A stretch of 32,310 nt of DNA, taken from positions 1 to 32,310 of the forward strand of contig CALLLR010000059.1 in assembly GCA_938008185.1 (NCBI GenBank), written 5' to 3'. The notes under the pieces are model-generated. The model ran no database searches, had not been told where the DNA came from, and worked only from the letters and a program-made list of their open reading frames with translations. The position numbers and the translations under genes were made by a program. This DNA comes from an uncultured Saprospiraceae bacterium. Its GTDB lineage: Bacteria; Bacteroidota; Bacteroidia; Chitinophagales; Saprospiraceae. Below, in pieces: positions 1-7,113 of this stretch. Position 1 is the first letter of the stretch. Each line of letters begins with the position of its first letter.

Positions 1-1
1 T

Positions 2-91
2 CGGGGCGCAGCGATGGTGACGGCGGGAATGTTTTGGTTATCGGGGATTTTTAGTTTGGGGGTGTTTTTGTGGTGGTGGAAAAGGGTTTAG
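2..91 (+). CDS. C-terminal end of a membrane protein (5' truncated by window)
   Basis: The frame starting at base 2 is open from the window edge to a TAG at 89-91. It encodes about 29 residues: a hydrophobic stretch (AAMVTAGMFWLSGIFSLGVF) followed by LWWWKRV. A hydrophobic helix ending in aromatic and basic residues is typical of the last transmembrane segment of a polytopic transporter or other inner-membrane protein. Too little remains to name the family. The stop lies directly before a repeat unit (94-118) related to those between dnaE and dinB. A non-coding reading cannot be excluded because the fragment is short. Confidence 0.5.
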   Translation, partial: RGAAMVTAGMFWLSGIFSLGVFLWWWKRV

Positions 92-93
92 GG

Positions 94-118
94 GCGCTTC
101 AATCGGTGAGGGCGGACG
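94..118 (+). repeat. Isolated copy of the TTCAATCGGTGAGG repeat
   Basis: The stretch GCGCTTCAATCGGTGAGG followed by GCGGACGA is nearly identical to units in the dnaE-dinB spacer at 2660-2678, 2772-2790 and 2809-2850, the last of which also continues into a GGACGA motif. This shows that the spacer repeat is a dispersed family rather than a local duplication. The rest of the 92-426 gap holds a small hairpin (202-222) and a putative promoter (337-367). I see no gene in it. Confidence 0.6.
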
Positions 119-201
119 ATGGGTATCCAATTTATTTCAGGCTTGGGATCGTTCAATAATCTATGTTTTTTGCTGCGTTAGTATTGCGTAAAAAGAGACT
201 G

Positions 202-222
202 CCTGTCTGCCGGACAGACAGG
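202..222. repeat. Short hairpin CCTGTCTG-N5-CAGACAGG
   Basis: An 8-bp perfect stem (CCTGTCTG / CAGACAGG) encloses the loop CCGGA. No T-tract follows on either strand, so it is not an obvious intrinsic terminator. From memory, short GC-rich hairpins of this kind recur between genes in Bacteroidota genomes, so it may be a dispersed element. That is inference. Confidence 0.5.
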
Positions 223-336
223 ATTAACAAACCAACTGATTAACAATTAATTATGAATACAACATTTTATTTACATAAATTAGATAAACTGGTTAGACAC
301 AGTTAATTGAACATCACCTCAGGCTTATCCATTTTT

Positions 337-367
337 TTTGTTTCTATTGTTAAAAAAGCTAACTTCG
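337..367 (+). promoter_or_regulatory. Putative Bacteroidota-type promoter for the barrel protein gene
   Basis: A TTTG at 337-340 is followed after 19 bp by TAACTTCG at 360-367. This matches six of the eight positions of the TAnnTTTG -7 element at the usual spacing. The predicted transcript would have a leader of about 50 nt before the ATG at 427. The match is imperfect in the last positions. Confidence 0.35.
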
Positions 368-426
368 CCAATAAACCTTCGGTACAAATTCGTTTTACAC
401 TTATTCTTTTAATAAAAAACTAAAAC

Positions 427-1167
427 ATGAAACTCCTCTTTACCGGTCTATCTTTCCTGCTGCTCCCATTATTTTGTATGTGTCAAATAAATACTTCGCT
501 GGACTTTATCGCGGGTGTTGATTTAGGTTATCGAAATTTGCGTGTGAGTAATGATGATCCGAATTCGGGTGGAATGTTGGTTTCTAGATCAAGGAACAAC
601 AATGAAATTGGTAACCTTAATCTACGGTTTGGATTTAATTTTAATAAAAGAATATCCAATCAAATAGTTTTTAAAACGGGCGTACGATTTGCCAGCGTTG
701 GTTACAAAAGAAAAAAAAAGGACGATCTTATCTTTGGTAGTGAGATTATTGATCAGTTTAATGATCCCAGTATCCCCCCAACTCCTCTTGGATCTATTCA
801 ATTCTTTTATAATTATCTTTTTTTAGAAGTTCCGCTCATCGGTAGATACGAGTTTAACCAAAAGAAATTTTCGCCGTTTGTTGAGCTTGGAATAGCCCCT
901 TCCCTTTACCTGAAATCGCGTAATAAGGTGGTTTACAACGGGGATACCGAAATGCTTGATGGAGACGAAGATCTTTACGATTATAGCAAAATACATTTTG
1001 TTGGGGTACTTGCTTTCGGCGGAAACTACCGGATAAATGAAGGTCTCCAACTTTTTGCCCAACCAACTTTTAGATACCATCTGACCCGGTTGGTAAAAGA
1101 CGTTCCGATTAAAGAGCATTTATGGAACATTGGACTGGAGCTCGGATTGAGGAAGCGGTTGAGATAA
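427..1167 (+). CDS. Outer membrane beta-barrel protein (PorT-like), 246 aa
   Basis: The N-terminus is a clear signal peptide (MKLLFTGLSFLLLPLFCMCQ) with cleavage expected after CMC or Q, near residue 20. The rest alternates polar and hydrophobic residues with glycine/aromatic strand ends, and includes FIAGVDLGYRN, RFGFNF, FKTGVRFASVGYK, LFLEVPLIGRYEF, FSPFVELGIAPSLY and LQLFAQPTFRYHL. This is the pattern of an 8-10 strand barrel, as in the small 'outer membrane protein beta-barrel' and PorT-like families of Bacteroidota. 'VPLIGRYEF' followed by 'PFVELGIA' is characteristic of that family. It would reside in the outer membrane; substrate and partners are unknown. The frame stays open directly after its TAA into the next small gene. 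Confidence 0.75.
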   Translation: MKLLFTGLSFLLLPLFCMCQINTSLDFIAGVDLGYRNLRVSNDDPNSGGMLVSRSRNNNEIGNLNLRFGFNFNKRISNQIVFKTGVRFASVGYKRKKKDDLIFGSEIIDQFNDPSIPPTPLGSIQFFYNYLFLEVPLIGRYEFNQKKFSPFVELGIAPSLYLKSRNKVVYNGDTEMLDGDEDLYDYSKIHFVGVLAFGGNYRINEGLQLFAQPTFRYHLTRLVKDVPIKEHLWNIGLELGLRKRLR

Positions 1168-1251
1168 ATTTATTTTAAATATTTCTCCACGAACCCCAAT
1201 CAACTTGATGTTGCTGCCAGACGGAAACTTTATAGCGTAGTCCTGGCTATT

Positions 1252-1455
1252 TTGATTATTATTCTTCCCGGAATTATGATCGCAATGGGAATGGAATTCT
1301 GTGAGCCATGCTTTTTTATCTTTTTCGATATCCCCTTTGGAATTGGATACGGAGGAGGAAATATTGTGACTATTCTACTATATTATCTTGCCCTTTTTAT
1401 TTTATTAACCCTGGTCATTTACCTGATTATCCGACCACGAAATTCATCTAAATAA
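1252..1455 (+). CDS. Small two-helix membrane protein, start uncertain
   Basis: The coordinates begin at a TTG codon, giving 67 residues with two hydrophobic segments (about 1-25 and 38-60) and a polar tail RPRNSSK. The reading frame extends upstream without a stop to 1168, directly after the preceding gene's TAA. That extension also looks coding: it includes NQLDVAARRKLYSVVLAIL, a charged segment leading into the first helix. It contains no ATG, GTG or TTG before 1252. The gene therefore uses a rare start codon (an ATT lies at 1168), starts inside a helix at TTG, or has lost its start. Family not recognised. The 3' end overlaps the convergent dinB by 8 bp. Confidence 0.45.
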   Translation: MIIILPGIMIAMGMEFCEPCFFIFFDIPFGIGYGGGNIVTILLYYLALFILLTLVIYLIIRPRNSSK

Positions 1456-2587
1456 CTCCCTTCCCAAACCGCTTCCTGATCCCATCCATCGCTCCCAGTA
1501 ATCGCAGCGACTTGGCGGGAGCATCAAATAAATTCATCTGTGGATGTCCGTGCACCAACTTGCCAAACTGAAGACCAATCATCCGAATTCGTTGGCGGCG
1601 TTCGTACAATTGCTCAAAGAGATGCAAAACCACCGGCTTAAGCGAATGATCATCGGCCGTATGGGATATTTTTTTTTGTTTTGAAAAAGTATTAAAATCA
1701 GCGTACCGGATCTTGATGGTCACCGTAGCGGCCAGTTTTTTATTTTTCCGTAACTCAAACGTCAGTTCCTGCAGCATTCTCAATAATTCAGTCCGTAACA
1801 AATTAATGTCTATGGTATCCGTTTGAAATGTTTTTTCACTCCCGATGGTTTTTCGTTCGCGGTGAGGAACGACGGGACGATCGTCCATCGCATTGGCTTT
1901 TTTCCAGAGACTGATGCCGTTTTTACCAAACTCCCGTTCGAGTAACCGGGGCGGAATATCCCGCAAAACCTTGATGGTCTGTACGCCCATCTGCCGCAGT
2001 TTCTGCTCCGTCATCCGTCCCACCTGCGGAATTTTACGAACGGCCAACGGAGCAATAAATTCCTTTTCGGTACCCACCGCAATACACAAAGCACCATTCG
2101 GCTTGGATTCCGTCGTTCCCATTTTCGCAATCAACTTGTTGACCGATAGTCCGTAGGAAGCGAACAATCCGGTTTCTTTAGAGACTTTCTGCTGTAATTC
2201 GCCCGACCATTTTTGGCAACCAAAATACCGATCCATTCCCGTCAGATCCAGATAAAATTCGTCAATGGAGGCTTTTTCAAAAACAGGCGCCTGATCGGCA
2301 ATCACCTCCGTGACCAACCGCGAATATTTTTGGTAGGTATCAAAATCTCCGCGCAAGAAAATGGCTTCGGGACAGAGTTTCCGCGCCAATTTGATGGGCA
2401 TGGCTGCGTGCACACCAAAGCGCCGGGCTTCGTAACTACAGGAGGTGACAACGCCCCGGTTTTGGTAGCCTGGTTCGTTATGACTAACACCGCCGATAAT
2501 CAGAGGCTTCCCGCAAAACTCGGAATTTCGAAGTCGTTCTACGGAAACGAAAAAGGTGTCGAGGTCAAGATGGAGTATGGAACGCAT
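1448..2587 (-). CDS. dinB: DNA polymerase IV (DinB, Y-family), 379 aa
   Basis: This is a translesion polymerase that copies past damaged bases. The start is the ATG at 2587, because the product then begins MRSILHLDLDTFFVSVERL, the standard DinB N-terminus. The 27 upstream in-frame codons are translated repeat DNA. Catalytic residues are visible: D8 in the first motif, and D109-E110 in SIDEFYLDLTG. F13 is at the steric-gate position. The palm and fingers are followed by a little-finger region. QMNLFD at 350-355 fits a sliding-clamp binding peptide and is followed by a basic tail. Length is normal. It lies downstream of the second DnaE on the same strand, separated by a repeat-rich spacer, which suggests a damage-response pair. 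Whether the two are cotranscribed across 467 bp is uncertain. Confidence 0.95.
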   Translation of the reverse strand: MRSILHLDLDTFFVSVERLRNSEFCGKPLIIGGVSHNEPGYQNRGVVTSCSYEARRFGVHAAMPIKLARKLCPEAIFLRGDFDTYQKYSRLVTEVIADQAPVFEKASIDEFYLDLTGMDRYFGCQKWSGELQQKVSKETGLFASYGLSVNKLIAKMGTTESKPNGALCIAVGTEKEFIAPLAVRKIPQVGRMTEQKLRQMGVQTIKVLRDIPPRLLEREFGKNGISLWKKANAMDDRPVVPHRERKTIGSEKTFQTDTIDINLLRTELLRMLQELTFELRKNKKLAATVTIKIRYADFNTFSKQKKISHTADDHSLKPVVLHLFEQLYERRQRIRMIGLQFGKLVHGHPQMNLFDAPAKSLRLLGAMDGIRKRFGKGVI

Positions 2588-3054
2588 GTTGTTTAGTTGT
2601 TGAGTTTTAATTGGCTGACAATAGGCTTTCAATGGGCTTTCAGTTGGCTGACAATAGGCGCTCTTCAATCGGTGAGGGTTGAATCGCTTCGCTTGTTTAG
2701 TTGTTTGGTTGTTGAGTTTTAATTGGTTGATAATGGGCTTTCAGTTGGCTTTCAGTTGGCTTTCGATAGGCGCTCTTCAATCGGTGAGGGGTGCTTTGCT
2801 GGTTGAATCGCTTCAATCGGTGAGCGCTTCAATTTGTGAGGCCGGACGACTGGCGGACAATATCACCCCCCTCACCAATTAAAGAACCCCACTAAAAGAG
2901 GGCCTAACGAAAGCCTTCACCAATTGAAGAACCCGCGTCAGAAGAGAGCCTATCGTTAGCCAATCGTCCGCCTATTGAAAGCCCATCGAAAGCCAAACAC
3001 ACCAGCAGAGAAAAAAGCCCACCGAAAGCCAAACACGCCAAAAGAGGAAAAAGC
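2588..3054. repeat. Repeat-rich dnaE-dinB spacer (11-bp tandem units, inverted halves)
   Basis: The left half contains two long direct copies, from about 2589 and 2694. Each has TTGTTGAGTTTTAATTGG, then tandem 11-bp units of the form GGCTTTCAGTT or variants such as GGCTTTCAATG and GGCTGACAATA. Each then ends in GGCGCTCTTCAATCGGTGAG. Two more TTCAATCGGTGAG-like units follow at 2812-2841. The right half (from about 2866) carries the same motifs inverted: CTCACCAATTAAAG, TTCACCAATTGAAG, and GCCTATCG followed by TTAGCCAA. No credible gene lies here; the open frame across 2679-2882 is translated repeat. On the minus strand it follows the dnaE stop and precedes the dinB start. Confidence 0.8.
2981..3052. 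repeat. Two tandem copies of a 36-bp unit
   Basis: Bases 2981-3016 and 3017-3052 are head-to-tail copies of a 36-bp unit. It begins GCCCAYCGAAAGCCAAACAC and ends in an A-rich AGAGRAAAAA segment, with a handful of substitutions. The second copy abuts the dnaE stop codon (TAG, complement of 3055-3057). Confidence 0.8.
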
Positions 3055-5973
3055 CTATACCCGTACACAACTCACCACCTCTATTCCCGGAAAATCGTAA
3101 TCCAGCACTACCCTGCCCCGGATTTTATAGCAGCCCCGACTCTGCAACGGAAATTTTTTAAGGGCGGGTGGAAAATGAACAGTATCAAAGTAGCGGCCTT
3201 CGCGATCGAGCCAGGTTCCGAAATTCATCAGTTTTTTGTTACTGGTTCTTACTGGTTTTTTAGTGACGAAGTAACCAAGTATCTCGATGATTTTACCGAT
3301 GTATTTTTTTAAATCTCGGGACCTGATCTGCTTATCGGTGATGTCTTCACAAGCAACGGAAGCGAAAGGACTGTCCAACGAAAAGCCGATTAATTCCAGT
3401 TGATCGTGTAACTCGGCGCGGGGATCAATTTCCAACGCAGGCAATTTAAAAGATTCCTGAGCGGCAACAAAAAGTGCGGGATCGGAACGGTGACGGAGAC
3501 GCGGATTATGCACCCGGTTCTTTTCCCACATCAACTCATACTTATCCATTCCCGTAAATCGAAAAGCACCAATTCTGATCAAAATCTCCAGTTGGTCCGG
3601 AGCAACATCAATTCTGTTAACAAAATCCGTCATATTTTTAAACATGCCTTGTTTTTTTCGCTCGGTCACAATGGCCATTGCCAGTCGTTGGGTGAGTTGA
3701 TGCAGGTGAATAAAGCCCATATAAATATCTTTATCCCGAATATCGGTGAGATAAAAACTATGATTGACACAGGGGCCGTGGATCGTGGCGCCCTGCATCC
3801 GGGCTTCGTGAAAGTAAAATTCTGTTTTATAAAATCCCCCAAAATTATTGATGACGGCAACCATAAATTCCAGCGGATAATAGGCTTTTAAATATAAACT
3901 CTGAAAAGATTCTACCGCGTAACTCGCCGAATGGGCTTTACAAAATGAGTAGCCACTAAAACTTTCAATCTGTCGCCACACTTCCGCGGCCAACTCGTCG
4001 GAGTGATTTCTTTTTTTACAATTAGCAAAAAATTTATTACGCAATCGCTCAAATGCTTCCGATGATTTTTTCTTACCCGTCATCATCCGTCGGAGTACAT
4101 CCGACTCGTCGAGGTCCAGGCCGGCAAAATGGTGACAAATTTTCATCACATCTTCCTGGTAAACCATGATACCAAAGGTCTCTCCGAGATGGGTCTTAAA
4201 CGTCTCGTGGAGATAGTCGAAAGAATGAGGTTCGTGGAAACGCCTGATATATTCCCGCATCATTCCCGACTTTGCAACCCCGGGCCGAATGATCGAACTG
4301 GCCGCCACCAGATGTACATAATTGGAACAGTGCAGCTTGGTCAGCAATCCCCGCATGGCCGGAGATTCGATATAAAAGCAACCAATACACTGACCGGAAT
4401 CTAATTGTTTTTTAACTTTAATATCATTCTTAATTTCTTCCACCGCGTGAATATCTACTCCGTGACCCCGGTTTTTTTTAATCAATTTTACGGCATCTTT
4501 GATGTGGCCGATCCCCCGCTGACTAAGGACATCATATTTATGAAAACCCAGGTCTTCCGCTCCGTACATATCAAAGTGGGTCACCGGAAATCCCTTGGGC
4601 ATCATCTGCAAAGCGGTATGATAATGAATGGGCCGTTCGGTAATCAGCACACCGCCCGCGTGGATCGACAAATGATTGGGAAAACCTTCGATCATGGCCG
4701 CGTAGCGCCGGATCGCGGGGACGAGGCGATGCTGTCGTGCTTCGTCTTCGGGATAACGAATCATCCGGTCGATGTCGTCTTTCGGCAGCCCAAAAACTTT
4801 TCCCAGTTCCCGCAGGATCGACTTGCCCTTGAAGGTGCTGTAAGTCGCAAGCAACGCGGTGTAATCCCGACCGTAGCGTTTAAAAATATAGTCGGTCACA
4901 TCGTCGCGTTGATCCCACGAAAAATCGATGTCAAAATCCGGCGGAGAACTCCGGTAGGGATTGATAAATCGCTCGAAGTAAAGGTCCAGTTCGATGGGGT
5001 TAACGTCCGTAATACCAAGGCAATAGGCCACGATTGAGTTGGCGCCACTTCCTCTCCCGACGTGGTGGTAATTCATCGTTTGTGCGTACCGGATAATGTC
5101 CCAGGTAATCAAAAAATAAGGCGCAAAATTCATCTGATCAATCAATGCCAACTCCTTTTCAACACGGGTGGCAGCGGCTTTATCTTCCGCTCCGTAACGA
5201 CGCAGACAACCGTTATCGGCCAGCTTGCGCAACAAGACCAGATCATCGGTTCGACTCCCCGTAAAAGTCTTGCGATTGTTGTCGGGGCCGACAGTTAATT
5301 TGATGGAACACTCAGCCAGAATTTTTTGGGTATTGGCCAGTAGCGGTGCGTAGGTTGCGTATGGGACCAGAAGCTTTTCGGAGGTATCCAGACGGGCAGA
5401 AGCCGGCGCGTGCTCGCTTGCTTTTAATTTAGAGATCAGGGTGTTTAAATCAATGGCCCTGAGAAGTTTATGCACTTTGTTGCCATCTTCACTTACAAAG
5501 GTCAGCGTACGCAACGCCACCAGTTTATGTAACGCATTTTTGACGGGCGACTGAAAGAGGCGGTGGACAAATTCGGGGCGTACGCCCAGGTATTCGTAGG
5601 GATAAAAACGTGCGAGTGGTTTGGTCAGCCGGTCGTAAATAACAATACAATTTTTAAATTTTGGGGCTACGTCGGGCAATGGAATATGGTCCAGGGAATG
5701 CGTAGACAGAAAATGGTTAAGTTCCCGGAAGCCCTCTTCGTTGCGGGCAATCCCGAGGTATAAAAAACGGTGATCGCGCCGAAATTCAATTCCCAGAATC
5801 GGTTTGATATTTTTCTCCTGACAAGCACGAATAAAAGCGTAACTGCCAGAAGTGTTGTTGATATCGGTCAGGACAAGTTCTTTCAGGCCAATCGCACTCG
5901 CCGCGTCCGCTAATTGCCGGGGTGATAAAGTGCCGTAGCGCAGGCTGAAAAAACTGTGAGCATTTAAATACAT
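3055..5973 (-). CDS. dnaE: DNA polymerase III alpha subunit, second/short DnaE (972 aa)
   Basis: This C-family DNA polymerase is shorter than replicative DnaE (about 1100-1200 aa). The N-terminal PHP domain begins MYLNAHSFFSLRYGT, keeping the H6-S pair. The usual TDH motif reads TDINN (36-40), so its metal site looks degenerate. Palm motifs are intact: GRGSGANS (307-314), then PDFDIDF with catalytic D348 and D350, and a third acidic residue at D481 in HKYDVLSQRG. The fingers/clamp-binding region includes GYSFCKAHSASYA. The C-terminal part around GKIIEILGYFVTKKPVRT looks like an OB fold. Short length, degenerate PHP and the downstream DinB point to an error-prone, damage-response role (DnaE2/ImuC-like), not bulk replication. 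That role is inferred from context. The start is supported by the conserved N-terminus. The replicative copy is not in the window. Confidence 0.88.
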   Translation of the reverse strand: MYLNAHSFFSLRYGTLSPRQLADAASAIGLKELVLTDINNTSGSYAFIRACQEKNIKPILGIEFRRDHRFLYLGIARNEEGFRELNHFLSTHSLDHIPLPDVAPKFKNCIVIYDRLTKPLARFYPYEYLGVRPEFVHRLFQSPVKNALHKLVALRTLTFVSEDGNKVHKLLRAIDLNTLISKLKASEHAPASARLDTSEKLLVPYATYAPLLANTQKILAECSIKLTVGPDNNRKTFTGSRTDDLVLLRKLADNGCLRRYGAEDKAAATRVEKELALIDQMNFAPYFLITWDIIRYAQTMNYHHVGRGSGANSIVAYCLGITDVNPIELDLYFERFINPYRSSPPDFDIDFSWDQRDDVTDYIFKRYGRDYTALLATYSTFKGKSILRELGKVFGLPKDDIDRMIRYPEDEARQHRLVPAIRRYAAMIEGFPNHLSIHAGGVLITERPIHYHTALQMMPKGFPVTHFDMYGAEDLGFHKYDVLSQRGIGHIKDAVKLIKKNRGHGVDIHAVEEIKNDIKVKKQLDSGQCIGCFYIESPAMRGLLTKLHCSNYVHLVAASSIIRPGVAKSGMMREYIRRFHEPHSFDYLHETFKTHLGETFGIMVYQEDVMKICHHFAGLDLDESDVLRRMMTGKKKSSEAFERLRNKFFANCKKRNHSDELAAEVWRQIESFSGYSFCKAHSASYAVESFQSLYLKAYYPLEFMVAVINNFGGFYKTEFYFHEARMQGATIHGPCVNHSFYLTDIRDKDIYMGFIHLHQLTQRLAMAIVTERKKQGMFKNMTDFVNRIDVAPDQLEILIRIGAFRFTGMDKYELMWEKNRVHNPRLRHRSDPALFVAAQESFKLPALEIDPRAELHDQLELIGFSLDSPFASVACEDITDKQIRSRDLKKYIGKIIEILGYFVTKKPVRTSNKKLMNFGTWLDREGRYFDTVHFPPALKKFPLQSRGCYKIRGRVVLDYDFPGIEVVSCVRV

Positions 5974-6081
5974 GACAATCGTTGTTTGGGTACTGCCGGA
6001 TCAATAAGGCCGGAGTACGACGTAGCATTTACGGTATAGACATAACATCTCCACCATACTGCTACTTGTTTTACAAATAGT

Positions 6082-6342
6082 ATGTTTAGAATACGTCCCA
6101 ATAAAACGGTATACGGTTTTATTCAGAACGGTGCGTCGAATTTGTATTCCAGACGGTTAGGCCCGAACTACGGTAAGTGGTGGATTGCTGAACCTGTGAA
6201 ATACGGGCTCGTAAATTGGGTGTTAACAGACCGTTACCATATTTAGGAACGTGGAATAATACGTCGGATATCATTCAATGGATTAACCGTCCAAAATGAA
6301 ACGCTACGGGTGGACGTAGTGGATTGCGTTTCGGGGGGGTAA
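6082..6342 (+). other. Possible small gene interrupted by one in-frame TAG
   Basis: An ATG at 6082 opens a 54-codon frame to TAG at 6244-6246. The same frame then stays open for 31 more codons to a TAA at 6340-6342. Both halves read like protein: the first includes GKWWIAEPVKYGLVNWVL, the second includes RRISFNGLTVQNETLRVDVV. It is divergent from dnaE. The opposite strand also has an open frame across part of this segment, which weakens the case. I do not recognise it. It could be a decayed gene, a chance open frame, or a 54-aa product. Confidence 0.25.
6100..6123. promoter_or_regulatory. 24-bp near-perfect palindrome, candidate operator of dnaE
   Basis: Arms AATAAAAC and GTTTTATT flank a GGTATACG centre. 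Eleven of the twelve base pairs across the dyad are complementary, so this is a good site for a dimeric repressor. It lies about 127-150 bp upstream of the dnaE ATG on the minus strand. A weak promoter-like stretch follows it there: TTG at the arm's edge, then about 20 bp later a TATTTG. A LexA- or S24-type damage regulator is the natural guess given the dnaE-dinB pair, but the sequence does not identify the regulator. Confidence 0.4.
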
Positions 6343-6500
6343 AATAGTTTTCTACTGTTGTCGGGGTAAAGATATGCAATATAAACTTAAAAAGAAACAA
6401 TTTGTTTCATTTTTATTTGTTAAAAAAACAGACCGCTGATTTTATAATAATACATGGTCGCTCCTCCGGAGCTAAGAGAGGCGGAAGCATTCCGGAACCA

Positions 6501-6963
6501 TCAGTGATAAGGTGATTGATATTTCAAGGATAACCTTTCTTCAAGATTATATTCTGTAAAAACAGATTCACAAATTTCAAAAAAGATATTCTTACGGATG
6601 TCATCCGGTGGATTTCTGGATGAGACAAATTGCTGAAGTTTTTTGGTAAAATCTACTTCCTCGTCAAAGTATGCTACTGATGATTTATCAATGAACAAAA
6701 CAGACTCAGTCAATTCAGTGTTGTTAAAATCATTTATAATTTTTTTAAAAACTAATGCTTTAATTTCATCTGCGATTATGCTACAAGTATCCGTTCTATA
6801 GCCCGCAAAATTATGTATCACTTTTTCCAACTGTTTAAATTTTTTTTGTATTATTTTTATTTGCTCTTCTGACTACCCTCAGGTTGTTTAACGATTGTCC
6901 TGAACAAATACCGGCAATAAAAAGAAGGAGATAAATGATAAGTTCTTTTCTGATGGGTACCAT
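6501..6963 (-). pseudogene. Frameshifted small secreted protein (about 153 aa if repaired)
   Basis: An ATG at 6963 starts a signal peptide (MVPIRKELIIYLLLFIAGIC, then SGQSLNNLRV) whose frame hits a stop at 6835-6837. One base later, a second frame begins right after a TAG near 6872 and runs to 6501. It starts SEEQIKIIQKKFKQLEKVIH and continues about 120 residues through EIKALVFKKIINDF and FFEICESVFTEYNLEERL. Skipping one base near 6870 joins signal peptide and body into one plausible exported protein rich in charged helices. The body alone would need a TTG start at 6830 and would lack an export signal. Family unknown. The defect could be a real mutation or a sequencing error. The gene stands alone, with spacers on both sides. 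Confidence 0.6.
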
Positions 6964-7113
6964 TTTTTTTGTTAGAATTTACTCGATTAACTTATTAACG
7001 TATAGTCGATAATAAGACGGATAGTAAACCTTCTGTATTTGTTTGTATTGAGTTCTTTAACTTTCCCGTGTGAAAAATAATTGACCCTTTAATCTAAGCC
7101 GAATGCTAACAAA

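Larger units (their letters stand above)
5974..6500. other. Gene-poor region upstream of dnaE
   Basis: These 527 bases contain the 24-bp near-palindrome at 6100-6123 and a short open frame of doubtful status (6082-6342, plus). They also contain a 15-bp inverted repeat at 6394-6408 (GAAACAA-T-TTGTTTC) in an AT-rich stretch. I found no convincing protein gene. The 6124-6340 part has a higher GC content than typical spacers here and is open on both strands over about 150 bases. A structured RNA or decayed gene is possible but not shown. Confidence 0.5.

Noticed and set aside
2588-2668. 27-codon N-terminal extension of DinB beginning MKSAYCQPTESP
   Set aside because: It is translated repeat DNA; the conserved DinB N-terminus starts at the ATG at 2587.
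2679-2882. Plus-strand 67-codon open frame
   Set aside because: It lies wholly within the dnaE-dinB repeats and its translation just repeats the FQLAFSWLS-type unit.
2981-3052. CRISPR-like tandem 36-bp repeats
   Set aside because: Two copies are directly adjacent with no spacers, and no cas genes are present.
4405-5037. Plus-strand 210-codon open frame
   Set aside because: Shadow of dnaE on the opposite strand, whose catalytic motifs are intact.
6919-7004. Plus-strand AAGGAGA followed by ATG and a 23-codon frame
   Set aside because: Bacteroidota rarely use such ribosome sites, and the sequence is the antisense of a convincing signal peptide on the minus strand.
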